A stretch of 64,000 bases of DNA, taken from assembly GCA_035582835.1 (NCBI GenBank), contig JAYKAV010002628.1:244971-308970 (forward strand), written 5' to 3'. This document shows positions 14,901 to 28,249 of this stretch, piece after piece. The DNA is from Phoebastria nigripes. Its lineage: Eukaryota; Chordata; Aves; Procellariiformes; Diomedeidae. The notes under the pieces were generated by a model. That model was not told the origin of the DNA. It did no database searches and saw only the letters and a list, made by a program, of their open reading frames with translations. The translations under genes were made by a program, and so were the position numbers. How positions within the stretch are numbered: the first letter of the stretch is position 1; each line of letters opens with the position of its first letter.

Positions 14901-15627
14901 AGTGTCTCTCTGAGATCGGTTATAAACCTTAAATCTCAATACCTCTTGGAATCTCATGCATTGCCATCCTACCAATACAAAACCAGAGCTTGCATGTAGT
15001 AAATGAAGTTCCTCCCAAATTATCACGTTCTTCGCAGCTGACAGAGTCCTGTCAAGCAGTCCACTACAAGCATTTCATCTTGGGAGGCTCTTCAATTTAA
15101 TACCAGCCTATATTGGCCAGCTCTGCATCTGGTATACAATGGGCAACCCGGTTTGTTATACCAAAGTGAAACAGATAAGGCAATTGCGGTCTTTAACTGA
15201 AATATAACTGTCTTGCCTGACAAAGTACACAATCGTTTTGCTTCGTTTTAAAAGACAGACCCATGTTTATCAGGATTTCGAGGCTCTCTGCAAGAGAGCT
15301 GCAGTGAAGATAGCAATTATACACAGGAAATGCATGGGGCCGTCCGCGAAGAAGCCGCAGAAGCAATTAGCAGTTTCAGGATGTTCGCTCCTTCAGTTTC
15401 TCATTTTCTTTAATAAGCATTTTCTGGCATTACCAGTCTAGAAGCCTCTTTCTCAAAAGAGCGTCCTAGATAGTTAATCCACCAGTGACTCCTACTTAAT
15501 ACCGAAATGAAAACAAACATCCAATCCTCTGAGACTAAGGTGGAGAAAGACTATGTCATCATTTCTCTTCCATCAAAATTAATTTAAGCCTGAAGAGATG
15601 CCAGTTTGAGAGGAAGTATTCTGGAAT

Positions 15628-15628
15628 T

Positions 15629-15658
<30 letters not shown>
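15628..15658. repeat. (AAAAC)n simple repeat
   Basis: An A-run followed by four AAAAC-type units and another A-run. It could be the degraded tail of a retroelement, but no body is recognisable upstream. Confidence 0.65.
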
Positions 15659-15660
<2 letters not shown>

Positions 15661-17697
15661 AGTATGCATATCAAAAGCCACAAAATACAGCACAATATGC
15701 ACTCCCTAGAAAAACTTCATTATCTTGTAACATAAGTTAGCATTACAGGAAAAAAAGTAGTAAATTAAGCAAAGGCAATTGTTAGCCTTCCAGATTTCAG
15801 TTCTGATCACTGAACAAACAGTCCTTACCAACACAAAAATTATCCCATAACATGTGCTATTTAAACCCACAAATAATCACCACCTGTTAGGCCAAACTGA
15901 AAAACTTTGCCTTACTTCTGGATTCCACCTAGGCAAGTGTTTGCCCTGTAACTGAAGAGCACATCATTTAACGTTGACAAGTACAGCTTCAAGACGGTAT
16001 GATTTTCTGCTGTCTTTGTTCCAGCTTTGAAGTTAGGGACTGTTTTACATCTCTATAGTTTGCATTTCTGCCAGCAAATTCTATGCTGTTTTGTAAGCTG
16101 CCCCCATCAACATGCATCCAGACAGATGGCGAGAGCATCACCGAATACATACAGAAAGGAAAACTGTCATTTTAAAGACGACACCCATTTAAAAGTGACA
16201 TTTAAAGACAAGACAAGTGGTTTCAGGTATTACATCTGCCCTCTCGGCAGTGCGTAGGACTTCTGATCACATTACCCCTTCCTCTTGGCACGGGGATGCA
16301 CACGCTGCAGAACCGGCTGCATGGACAGAAACTGTGAAATCAAGAAATCGGAGAGAGAACAAAGTTTCACATCAGCATCTAAATGGAGTGACTGACTGCA
16401 TGAAGTGCCATCAGGCACACATTCAGGGAAGGAGCACTCAGCCAGATGATGATTTTAACCAGCTGCCTCCCTTTGAAAAATGTAGTAATGGACAATTTTG
16501 CCTTGAAAAATCCACAAAATTTGGTCCATCAGATGTGCAGAGAGACTATAGAAAGAGAACTACTGCAGCATCTTTGTCATCAGCTGCTGTATCCTGCCCA
16601 CACTAGAGGCTTTGGTAATATTTTGCTTGTGCTACTGCCCAGGTCACAGAAAGTGCCAAATATGACAAGTGAGCATTAAGACACGGGCAAATTTTCCCTG
16701 TCTTTTTAGAGCAGTTAGCAAAGTACCATCACTTCTGCCCTGCGTTAGAGNCTTCCCTCTCCACACATTAACTAGCATGGTAAACGCCATCAGTGTCGCA
16801 AAGCCAGCGTGAACTTCAGTTCCCAACTCTACGCTTAGAAGAGAGCCGGGCATCCTGCAGGAAGAAACCAGGCCACCCAACCGGTGGCAATGGGAGACTC
16901 CAGCTAATCGCCTTCATTTTACTTTGTAAAATGGAAACTTGTGTTTCTAGGCCTTATGCCAAGCCTGAAGGTTTTTCTTCAATCCCTCAGATCTTCAGGA
17001 CCTCAAGTAAAATCAACGGACATCAGAGACGACACTTAGCCAAAGTTGGGCTCCCAGCTTCTGCATGGCCAGAAGCTGACCCGGTTCGGACAAAGCAGGA
17101 ATGAAGCCGAGCAGGATCCAGGAGCAGAAAACCAAATGTCTCATCTCAGCTGTTGTAACCCCAAGATCTTACCGACTGTGTCGACACAGTGAGCGAGCAG
17201 TACATACTGCTGTCGGTGTTTCCATCACTGATGTGCATGTTGATCAGATCGTCCATTTTAAGGTACAGCAGCCTGCCGTGAGCCTTGCAGTACTTTGGAG
17301 ATGCGTCTTGAGCTTTGGAAAGATTTCACAAAATCTCTCAAAACTTGCCAATTACATAAAAATATTTCTCAAGTGCTCCAAACCCTTTGTGAGCTGTATT
17401 GACGCACCAACCAAAATTGTTCCCAACACTCAAGCTGCTCAAATTGGTGCAAAGTGGCCTTAATTACCTGAGCTCATACAGCCCTGAATGAAAAATGAAA
17501 ATCCATATGCAGCCCTTCTGAACNAAACTCTAATCACTGGAGGGCCGAAGGGACTAGCATTAGAAAGGTGTTTATACAGGTATTCACACAATAACTGAAG
17601 CAGTACTGTAACTGCACTGCTGCCCAATTTCAACTGCAGAAAAACCAAGTAAATATCCAACAGCTCAGGAGGGAGCTGTTAACTTGCCTTTTAAACA

Positions 17698-17733
17698 AAA
17701 TCAGGAATTCCACCCACAAATCAGGAATTCCAC
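17698..17733. repeat. 20-bp tandem duplication
   Basis: The 15-mer AATCAGGAATTCCAC occurs twice with a 20-bp period. It looks like a small recent slippage duplication in the intron, with no evident function. Confidence 0.6.
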
Positions 17734-20700
17734 TCTAAGAAATAATTGGGAACACCTTGAAGCCATTNATTTCATGCACAGAAACAACACTATTCTGCTC
17801 TACTGTTGGGAGAGATTTTTTTTTGTAGGTAATAAACTAGTAGAAAAGCCTGCAATGATCATAAAAGGCTCCAAAGGGAGAAAGCAGCAAAGCGAAGGTT
17901 GTCCCACCTCACTGTCGCCCTGCAGCACACGGGGCTGGGACTCTCTCCCATCCCACAGGAAGGGGAGGAGGGAGAGCAGATTAAGATGACCTACATTACT
18001 CCTGCTTTAAATATAAGGTAGCATCGCTTTTATTCTACCTCCCTCCTTCCTCTCCATCCTTCCTGCCCCACGTGGGGTTGAGCAAGACCGTCTGCTCAGG
18101 TGGCACACACGCAGGTGGAGCGCATCCAGCCTTAACCAGGGAGGCAGAAAGTAAGTTTGTGCATCAAGCTTGAATTCACAAGAGACTGACTTTGCAAATG
18201 ATGCTCTTTTAAAGGAGATTACGTGCGTTTTTTGTGTCAGTCCTCAACTCCATCAGGTTGTGCTTCACCAGTCTCAGTGGCCATCTCAGCCACTGGAGAT
18301 CTGGACCTTAACTTACTTGGGGTGACAGAACATAAAGCAGCAACTGAGAANGGCAAACTCCAAGGGGAAGAAAAGAAAAGTATAACTGGCAATTTAAACA
18401 TCTTGCCAGGCAGCAAATGAACAGGCAAAATAATCTTGACTAATTCTACTCTTGCAGAATCATAACATGGTCACCAGCATGGTCTGACACATTCAAGACA
18501 CTCATTTTGAAGGGCAGCATCCCAATGTGTCCAGAGTTTGAGTTACATTAAGGACANGCTTCCAACACCAGCCCTGCCAAACGACTGTGTGAACTCAGCT
18601 ACCCGGTCTCAAAAGCAGCAGATCTCTTTGCCTCCTACAGAAAAAACATGGAACAGCTGTGGAATTACTCTGAATTACTAAATTCAGTGAAAGAGTAGGG
18701 ACCCGGACTGGCTCCCAGCCCAGCACTCCCCTTCCTCTGCCGAGGAGCAGCCTTTCTTCCGGGAGCTCAGTGCTGGTTGAGGTCGAAGCGCTCCCAGATC
18801 TTCTGGAGAAGAAATTAGGAGGCGTCTACCACGGTACAGGAACACAGAGAATTTGATTTTGAGGAGTCAGTAGTTTGACAGAGCTTCATCAGAGAAAGCA
18901 TCACCAAGTTTAAATGAAGAGTTATTGATGACTATGGCTACATGGATCCTCAAAGCACAGAGAACTAATTTTGCAGGACCCACCAAACCCCACGCAAGAG
19001 CATCGCTCAGCAACAGCTACCACAGGCACCAACGGGACCACTGCAAATCCAGAATGCAGAAGCAGCAAAGTCTTAACAGTGGCAGCCNGAGCGCAAGGCA
19101 GAAACTGAATTAAACATCATTCCCCTGCATGGCTGGGAGAGATTTAATGTTATGCAGTAAAGTGAAAAGCAGCATTTGAGCTACGTGGAGTTTGACCAGT
19201 ACCAAGCTCCCCACCAGCCCACATCACTACTGGTACTGTCCCAACAGTGTGCTGCTATGTTTTAATGACTGCAAACAAGGCAAAGCTGCCCTCATCTTGT
19301 AATCCGTTAATTCCTCCGAGTTCAGGAGATTGAGCTATTTCACACAGAACAAAGACACGAGCTTGTTGCATGTGGTGTTCCCATGCTCAGCTAATCTCCA
19401 GGCCCTTTCAGAAGCAGCAGCGTATCTGCCCAGGTCGGTCTTGTGACAAACCCCGGGCCGTGACCCGGTTTCCTTTGCCGGATCAATGAGCACCTTGTGC
19501 AGCAGGAGCAGCTACAGGTGTGCTACCGGAAAGTGGGCCCTTCCTTTCCACGCACTACTCACACAACAGGCAGGTCTGCAACGGTGTAAACACCAGAGAA
19601 GCAAACAGCCAGTTTCCAACTTCTCTGTTCTCCCAGGAAGTCTTTCCCACCCTCTCCAATAGCAAATTCTGCAAAGAGAACATGCAGATTCTGCTAATTA
19701 CAGAGGAGATGAGGACTGTGCCCCCTTGATGAGTCTGCAAAGCGTTTTACACTCCTCGTGCTGAATGCAAACAGTACAGGCAGTGATTGGACATTGCGAG
19801 GTTCGTTTTCTGCAACTCAGATCTAATGGCTGCAAAGCCGTGCAATTGTCCAGAGGGACAGCTCTAGTAACAGTCATTTGCCAGAGATGCAACTGTACAG
19901 AATATGCAATCTCCACTCTATAAAATAATGCTGCTATTCTTCAAATATCAATTATTCCAGCCTCTTTCTGTGTTACAGTAAATATTTAAGAGAACCCTTC
20001 ACATCACACACTGACTCTCTAGTTGTACGCATTTGTATTTTTTAAACAGAATTAGGGAAGACTGGTGGTTTTCCTGTATTCAAAGAAAGCTGGAAGAGAA
20101 GCAAAAGGGGCTAACTCATACAGTGAAAGACTCGCAGCCTCCCCCCAGAGCTGCAAGATGATGAAAAAAGTCACGGTTAGCAGTGACCAGTGGCATCGGA
20201 CGGGCTGTGAACACTGGGCAACCGAACACACTGAAGCCTCCAGATTTCCTAACTGCCGCAGCACGTACTCTGACTCAGCCTGGGTTATTCACCACAAGCC
20301 AGTGCAAAAACCCACACATAAGCTGGGGAAGCCACAAGAACACATGATGGAAGACGACAACACTTAATTAGGGGTTGACAGCATTTTCTGCTTAAATATG
20401 TGGGTGAGAAGAGACNAAGTGTCAGAAAAGCTGCTCCGATCACTTTTAGCTTTTTAATTACAGAAAACGTTTCCCAGAAAGTCCTGAGGTTAACTCAGCT
20501 ACTGGCAACACTGAAAAACTCAAACAAACAAGTGCCAGGCTGCTTAGGAACAGAGTATTTCTAAGACCTACCTAAAGAGGGAAAAACCCCAACATTACCT
20601 TATTATCATTGGCTCTTTTAGGGCTGCTTGGAGAGCCCAGGATCCCCTTCCAGGGACTCAGTCTGCTAGTTATCCAGAGAGGAGGTGGAGAGCCTGGGAA

Positions 20701-23700
20701 AGCCAGCAGCTGCTTTTCCTTTTGGCACACAGCTCCCCAGGCAGGTAGGTGAGCAACGCCAGGCTGCTCTGAGGAGAAGGTCAGTGCTGATAAGGATCAA
20801 GACAAAACTCACTTCACACAGGCCACCACTTTGGTTTTTTTACATGACCCTCTTCTTTCTTGCGCTTTTGTTGTTTCATTTCAGCATTAAATGGCCTTTT
20901 GTTTCCAGTCCCTCACTGTGCCTTGATTTACCTTTCTGCTGTGCTCCTGTCATTTCATTGCTGTGAGTGCATTCATGCAGTGGAATGGATGGGCAGCCCC
21001 GGGCAGGCAGGGGCTCAGCACGGCACACGTTTTCATTACAGCATCCTTCCCGTTAGAGGAAAACACAAGTGGCTGCACTTGTTTGTTGGACNAACACACA
21101 GCGGTGCACCATCAACAGGCAGCAAACGCAGAGAGAGTGCTTGTGCCAGGAGTTCTGCTTTGCCAAAGAACTTATAGAAAATGACAGTATTTTGCTCCTT
21201 TGAGTGTCTGCACCAGCCACAGATGATTTAGAAATAGCGAAATACCACACAGAGGTATTGCCCCAATAGTAGCTTATTGGGAACCCACACCAAACAACTA
21301 GGGCTTTGCACCTGCATAATGCTTTAAAAATAGCTTCTGCCCAGCCCCACGGATGTGATCAGAGACATCCAGTCCGACGTTACTAAGAAATTCTGTTCTT
21401 GGGCACATTCACAAGGCGACCCAGCTTGCAGGCCTAGAAGGCAACAGCTCGGGAGATAGCTGAAGGAAAGTGACACTGTCAACTGGGTTATTAAACAAAT
21501 TAAATTTAAAGGAGACTATCAGAAATTTTGGTTAGAGACCTGGAAAGACTTAATGGGAAACAAAAAACCCCANCTAGGCCTCCTTCTACTGTTCCGCTGC
21601 TATTTATGAGTTCAAACACACAGTCACCCCTCTCCCCACACACATATCTTTGAGAAAAGGAGGTACCAAGGCCTCCGCTTTACACTTTCCAGGGTCTAGA
21701 AAGCATGCCTCAAGAACAGCAGCCTGCTCCGATACCCGCTGCTTCTGCCAGCTCCCCTGGCACCGCAGGCTCTGGGGGAGATCAGGGAGGGTGCACCCAT
21801 GCGATCAGACCATCCGGGGAGGGCAGGACCCGCTTTGGCTCCTGCTTTCCCACAGCTGGGCTGCGAGAGGAAGCATCTCCTGCAAGCAACACGACCAGCA
21901 GCTCTGTCCCCGCGCTGCTGGTGGGAGCAGAGTGTGTAAACCAGCCTGCTGAAGGTCACTTCCACCTAAACACAGCCAAACCCTCCTTGCACTGGGAACT
22001 AGCAAACATTTCCCCCTCCAACTCCACTTCTGACATTCTCCAGTGCAGTGCCAAAGGTGCAACGTTTTCTGACTGGCGAGTTGCAAGTTAATTATACNCA
22101 TGTAACGTCTGCAGCTCCTATACGCACAGATGGGAACTGATCTCATGCCGGTAAGGTCCCAGAGAGCACACGGCTACCGCATCCATGTCGGGAGCAAGGC
22201 ACCTGCCAGGCCTCTATAGATTAATCCTTGTCTACAGGAATATGCTTGGCAGCCTGAAAAGATAGACAGGAATAATCAAATGTGACAAAGATGTAAGCAG
22301 CATGCGATGAGAAGGGCTCTCCGAGCCTTCGTCAGGGTATCGCACAGCCATGGCAGACCTATTTCTGGACTCAACTGGCTGTGATTGAAAGACGTGTTCA
22401 TGAAGAAAGCAAGCACTGGAATTCCTGCTGCTGCTTTTCAGGCTGCAACCACCTTATATGGGAAAATCATATTTTATAAGATTGTGCATCTGGCGAGAGC
22501 TCATAACGGTCGTGTCAGTAAATCACTTCAATAATCATTCCCAAATTATGCACTGCTCATACTAAATCCACTCAGGTCATTCCCTGAGGAGCCCTTCTGG
22601 AGAGGCCCAGCGAGCTTCCCAAGTGGGACACAGCAGCGGCAGCTTTGCCAGCCACAGATCCAGCAGCGGCATAACGGGCTATTATATACAGGTCAATGCC
22701 AAATGCTAGTTAATGAAAATTAGATTAATCATTCTTCTTCCTGGGTTCTCGGGGATTCATTCTCCAGCCTGCCCTGACACCGATACAGACAGGCTCAGCA
22801 TCCCTCGGGGCAGTGCCCAGGTCTCCCTGCCGTACAAATACTGCCCTTTTCAGCTCCGAGGGCCCATAATCCCAGCTTCCCTATTTGTTTCCAGCCGATT
22901 CACATCTTAAAAGAACACCTAATTCGCCAGAGCAGCCTGAATTCTATTTTCATTGCCTTCCTCCTTCCCTGCAGCTGAGCTGTGACTTACTGACTGTGAA
23001 GTAACTGCAGGGTCTTTAAAAGTTCAAGGCGCAGGGTGTTTTTCTGTCTGTTTTTGCCTGGCTGACTCCCTCTGTCATCATCTTCGCTAGCACCATTTCA
23101 CGGGAAAGAGGCATGTGACATCCAACTAAGCTGTGAACCATAATCATGCTGGGGATGATGTTTACATTTGATTTTTCCTCAAGCTGATAAGCTCTCTCCA
23201 ATTTCCCTCTCCATCACGTTGGTATGGATTGAACTGCTTGTGCCCCACGGGGTGGAATTCTTCTCTTATCTCTAATCTGCTCACCGAAAAACTGCTTCCA
23301 GCAACCCTTCAAAAGTCACTTCAAAGTTATCATTGCAAAGAGGGAAGAGCTGCAATACAGTTCTTCGTCTGTCGCAATCAACGCTCTCCCAGTGCTTCTT
23401 GCAGATGGCCTTACAGGTGCTGCCAGCATCCAGCACACTCAGCACCGCNGGCTGAGGCCGGGATCTCCACTTTGCTATCTCCAGCTCTGGGTACAGTGAG
23501 AGAACTGTTGAACAAGAGCATAAATACTTGTTAAATCATTTCAGCTCCCTAAAGCAGAGGAATTCAACCTTGAAGAACACACGTTGGAGGCTTCTGCCCA
23601 GGCTCTAAGCCATAAATGACAGGCAGACTGCAACCCACATAACAGGAGACGTGAGAAACGGAAATAAGTTGGACATCAACTCTGCTTCCCCACTGGGCTG

Positions 23701-26700
23701 AGAATTTCTACCTTTGCAACAAGATGGTGGAGACCAGCTTTGCTATCAGTTTTGCACCAACAGCTCTCCAATAACTTGAGCCCCCTTGGATAAAAGGAGG
23801 TTTCCAGACCCTCTGTCTCCAGGCTGCGCCCAGATAGAGGGATGGTGACGTGCCCTCTCCTCACCCAACCGTTTCTGGGGTTGGGGCACCCCAGCCTGAA
23901 TGATCTCGGTGCTCACCTGTCACCCAGCACGCACACAGTGCCTCCGCACACCGCCTCTGCTCCTGCCAACAGCTCTGCTCCCTGCACCAAAACTGGCAAA
24001 CAGTCCCTTACACTCCCTGCAGCCCCTTCCCAGGGCAAGAGGGTGTGGATTCGGGGAGGAGGCACAGCAGCCATTTACACCCGCTAGATTTTGAAACTCC
24101 TTTTTCAATCACAGTGGTTACAAACCTTTTAAAAACCTCAAAGCTGGGTTCTCGGAAAGGGACGAATTGGGCCTGTGTGTTCATGTATGAGCCCAGCTGC
24201 TGGCACTAAATGAGGTTTTCTCCCCCAAAGCATATTATGAGACTTCCAAAAGCTCCCTTCAGAAGACTCTCCATGCCTTAAGTCAACCTACTGTCAAGGT
24301 TTCCCTGACTTTCAGCCCCTCTCCTCCATCCAGTTTTACTCCTGTACCAGCCTAAGCGGCTCCCCTCTCAATATTTACTGAGCACTTGGGGAAGGTCTTT
24401 GCTGACCTGACCCATGGTCTGGATTAACCCTGCCACGTTCGTTTAGTAAGAGCGCAGCACACAGCCATCCTCGCTCTCTGGCAAAGAGATGGGGAACAGA
24501 TTTCGGCTACACTGGTAATCCTTCATCAACGGCACGAGCATTAAGGTGAGCGGCACGAAGCACCTGTATAGGTGGGTCACAAGCACTTCACCACCTCCAT
24601 CGCTGCTCCAAACAGCAGTGAAGGCATCAGCGCTGCGTGCGCTAAATTGGGTTTGTCACCATCAGCTTTGAAACAGTCGACAAAACAGGATGGCATTCAG
24701 CACAAACCCCCTCTGCTCCCGGGCACATCACTCTGGCGTATAGTATTCCCATCTGCTGCAACGAGGACCACAGTGCACATCGACGTGCTCTGTCAGCCGG
24801 CAGTCCTGACCCGAGACCTGCAGCACAGCCCACCCCACGTGCAGGTGTAGCTGTGCCTTCGCGCACAGCCCACCGAGGGCCACCTTCAGGCCCCCTAGGT
24901 TTTGTTCTCTTCCAGAAAATACTCGTTAGCTGTCATGCACGTTGTCCCCAGCCCTCCTGGGAGCTCCAGTTGCAAGTGCGGCTGAGGCCGAGTGACACAA
25001 TTTGGATGCTACCCAAGCGAGGAGTAAGCAACTTGACTCGAAAAATCAAAGCATCGGTGAGATTACTGGCTCCGTTTCATCTTTTTTACTATCAATGTAA
25101 GGTAAGACAGCCTACAGGTTTGTAAATTCAGATTTACTTGCAAAGGGAAGAAAAAACACACACTCCCTGCTTAAACCCCTCCTGAGCAACAGTCTCCGCA
25201 GACACCTTGTCTTGTCCTGAACAACAACCCTCTACCCCCCCCAAAAAACAGAAAGGTGACAGAGAAATCAGATGGATAAACAATATTTTAATTGTTCATC
25301 AGCAAGAGGTCCTCTCTTTCGCTCCCTCGGCATCACAAGCTGGAAGTCCACCAGCCACACCATGCTGTGCTGGGAGCACGCTCCCAAAAAAGAGGTCCGA
25401 GCGGTGGGTGGGGAGCACCGTGAGCAGCCTTGGGAAAGGCAGGCTGCACACAGCCAGCCACCCCATTTTCCTTGCAGCACCGAGGAACTGAAGCAGGAAG
25501 GCTGGGGACAGCTTGCCTAAATCTCAGCACCTTACCAAAAATTACACGTTACACCCAGCTCCCCCAAGCCAGCAGATGACATGTCTGAAATAATCACAGC
25601 TTCCGCTGTAATTTGTTGGTTTTTAGAAGATCTAATGATCCTCATTTACAGGCCCGAAGACAAGGAGATTGCTGTCAAAACACAACCAAAACCAGTCTGC
25701 CTCGTAGCAGGCACTGAATAAACTTCAGGCTCAGACAGGTGCTCGGGAGCTTCGCGTCAGGCCCACAAAGGAACTTGTCAACCCAACAACAGAGCGGGGC
25801 TGTATGATCACACGCAAAACTACAGCTAGCAATTTTGAGGTTGTTAATGAACTATAAATTATTAGGCTGCAAAGGCGGAGGCAGGTGCGCTTGCACAGCC
25901 CCACATATCTGATCCTGCCAACCGAGGAACCCAAAATCTTTTGTTAACGCTGCCAGTGGTGTTGTCAGGCTTGGGCTCGCTCCCTACCTCTTAAAAATGG
26001 CCTTCTGCTGCCGAGATGGATCCTGGCGCGGCAGCAACGCCGCCCGGACCCTGCGGGAGGGAGCGCTGGGAGCTGCAGCAACTCCCCAAAGCAAGGCCAG
26101 ACCCTCCACCCCCACCTGAGCAATCCCCCCCCGCCAGACCCTCCGGCCCCACCGAGGGAAGGGGAACGCCCGCGGCCCATCCCCGGAGAGGAGAGGAGCA
26201 CGGCCCGGGGTCCCGCTCGCCAGCCGGCCGAGCGGGTGGCGGCTCCGGCGCCGGGGTGCCCCGCTCCCGAGGGTGCCGGGGTGCCGCAACACCCGCCACA
26301 GTCCCCCGGGACCGCCCGGGGCCAGGACCGGGGCTGGGGGCCGGAGGGTGGCGGAGAGAAGCCCCGGCGCCGGGCAGGCCGGCCTGTGCCCTGCACGTTG
26401 CTCCGGGGGTCGCAGCTGCCCCTCACCAGCAAGCACCGGCCCGGGGCGGGCGGGGGGCAGGAGACAAGGGGCAGCCCCAGCCCGGCCCCCCCGCCGGGGC
26501 CCGGGGAGTCCCGGGCCAAGGGGCAGCCCCGGGGGGGGTGCGGGGCTGGACTGAACCACTCCGAGCCCCCCCGTGGGATACAAGGCACAACGCGGGGGGC
26601 CCGGCTGGGAGGTACCACTCGGACCCCCCCCCCGGGGGGTGCAGCTGGGCTAAACCACCCTGGGCCCGAGGGGGGACGGGACACGGGGGAACACACTCCG

Positions 26701-26806
26701 GGGGGCCCGGCCGGGAGCGGCCCCTCGGGCGGACAGCGACACGCGGGGGAACACACCGGGGAGCCCGGCCGAGGGTGCCGGCCGCCCGGTGCCGGCAGCG
26801 CGTTAC

Positions 26807-26906
26807 CTCCTGCCGCGTCCAGTCCCCCCACGCCGGCCTCCGGGCTGATGGCACCGGCACCCGCCACGGCCGAGCCTTCCGCCTCCTCGGGCACCTCCAG
26901 CTCCAT
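26807..26906 (-). CDS. PIP5K1C: PIP5K1C (phosphatidylinositol-4-phosphate 5-kinase type 1 gamma), coding exon 1 only
   Basis: PIP5K1C phosphorylates PI4P to PI(4,5)P2 at plasma membrane, focal adhesions and synapses. Only the N-terminal 33 codons plus one base are here; the kinase core lies outside the window to the left. The peptide begins MELEVPEEAEGSAVAGAG, matching the mammalian start (MELEVPDEAES) and then diverging within the acidic, Ala/Gly-rich leader typical of this isozyme. The exon ends GCAGGAG followed by a GTAACG donor on the minus strand. The start codon has a good context (GCC before ATGG). The position next to TJP3 agrees with the mammalian gene order, which supports the call despite the short match. 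Confidence 0.85.
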
Positions 26907-27028
26907 GGCCGCCGCGAAGGCCGCGGGCAGGGCAGGCCNGGGGCAGGACAGGCCCGCGCCCGCCGCCGCCGCCGCCGCGCTCCTCCCGGCTCCGGCCGCC
27001 GCCGCTGAGGAGACTGGGAACGGCGGGG

Positions 27029-27304
27029 ACCATAGAGCGCGGGAGGCGCCGCGGCTAGACACGCCCCAGTGCCGCAGGACGGAAGGGGCTGCGGCCAGCA
27101 CCGGAAGTAGAGTGGACCCCTTCCGCCGGAATTAATCGCGACGCGGGGGGCTGGCTGTCGCGATAGTCCGCGGGCTGTGGGGCCGGGACCGGGACCGCTC
27201 CCGGCTGGAAGGCGCGGGGGGAGGGACGGGGCCTCGCGCACCATAGAGCGGCGAAGAGAAAGGCCACCCCCGTCCTCTCTAGCCGGCGGGAGGCACCATA
27301 GAGC
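27029..27304 (-). promoter_or_regulatory. Three copies of ACCATAGAGC in the PIP5K1C promoter
   Basis: Identical 10-mers start at 27,029, 27,240 and 27,295 (plus-strand reading); the last two share an extra 5' C. They lie about 120-400 bp upstream of the PIP5K1C start codon. I do not recognise the motif with certainty. It resembles a compressed CTCF core, and a better CTCF-like core is nearby at 27,749-27,759. Confidence 0.4.
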
Positions 27305-27748
27305 CGCAGCGCTCCCGCCGCGGAGGGGGCGGGGTCTGCCGGTCGCCATGGCAGCGGGGGCGGGGCCAGTGCCCCGGTGCGGGCGGGTGTGCGGGGTCCG
27401 GCCTGCCCCGGGACCCCGGTACTGCAGGACCCCGAGACCCCGGGCCCGATCGTCCCCTGTGCCGGGCCCCGGTGCGGCGGAGGCCCCGGTGCCCCCCGCT
27501 CTGGCCCCCGCGGGACCGGGGCCCTCCCGGTGCCGCCTCCCCGCCCTCCCCCTCGGCGGGTCCCCCCGGGAGCCGCGAAAGCCGCCGGGCCGGGCCTGCC
27601 CTGCCCCGCCGCCGGGCACCGGGCGCTCTCTCTCCGAGAGGCCCCGGGGCCGGGCCACCCCGACCCCGCTCAGCGCCACCCCCGCCGCTCCCCACCCCGG
27701 GCAGGGGCCCGGCTCCTCCCGGCCCCGCGGCGAGCCCGGCCCGTGGCA

Positions 27749-27759
27749 CCATCTAGTGG
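27749..27759 (-). promoter_or_regulatory. CTCF-like core motif
   Basis: On the minus strand the sequence reads CCACTAGATGG, which fits the CTCF core pattern CCA(C/T)(C/T)AG(A/G)(G/T)GG. It lies about 0.85 kb upstream of the PIP5K1C start codon, within the CpG island. This is motif evidence only. Confidence 0.35.
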
Positions 27760-28249
27760 CACCGCGCCGCCCGGCCCGGGGCCCGGGGAGGCCCCGGCGT
27801 GCGGGTCAGCCCGGGCCGGCCCCGCCGGTTCTCCCGGGCCGGTCCCTTCACGCCAGCGTGCCCCGGCCCTGGGGGACAAAGGTGTCCCGGGCAGCCCCAG
27901 CCGGGAAACCAGCTCGGCAATAGCGCCCAGCCCTCGGCGCAGCCGGGAAGGTGCCGGCGGCCCTAATGAGGCTGCTCGGCGGCGTCCCCGTCCCCCCGCC
28001 CGAGGTGCTCCCGGCCGCGTCCCTGGGCGGGAGGGCAGCCGGTGGCCCCAGAGCGGCTGGGGAGGCTGCAGCCGGGCCCGGGGAGCGACGGCCGCCTGGT
28101 CGGGAGCTGCTCCGTCCTCCCGTCGGGGCTGGCGGGGGGCTTCGGCGAGAAGGAGCCACTTGATGCCAATCTGACGAGCGGTGGGGAAAGCGGCGGCTCC
28201 ATGTCTCCGGCTCCGGGGTGGCGGCTGGTGGCCGGGGGGTTCAGGAGGA

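Larger units (their letters stand above)
1..26806 (-). other. PIP5K1C: PIP5K1C intron 1 (5' part; continues left of window)
   Basis: This stretch lies directly downstream (minus strand) of the coding exon 1 donor, and I find no further PIP5K1C exon in it: none of the conserved kinase-core sequence appears in any minus-strand frame. The first intron is therefore at least 26.8 kb, in keeping with a long first intron in mammals. The sequence is AT-richer than the rest of the window, with A-runs and short simple repeats. Open frames here are short and of random composition; the longest, about 185 codons on the plus strand at 2,757-3,314, matches nothing I recognise. I see no RNA gene and no clear transposon. 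A few AT-rich blocks rich in TAAT motifs (about 22.44-22.76 kb and 25.80-25.88 kb) could be conserved regulatory elements. Confidence 0.75.

Noticed and set aside
25965..27923. Very long overlapping ORFs (up to 418 codons) in the CpG island
   Set aside because: They occur on both strands and in several frames with Gly/Pro/Arg/Ala-rich translations, as expected where stop codons are rare. Only the 33-codon PIP5K1C exon has family support.
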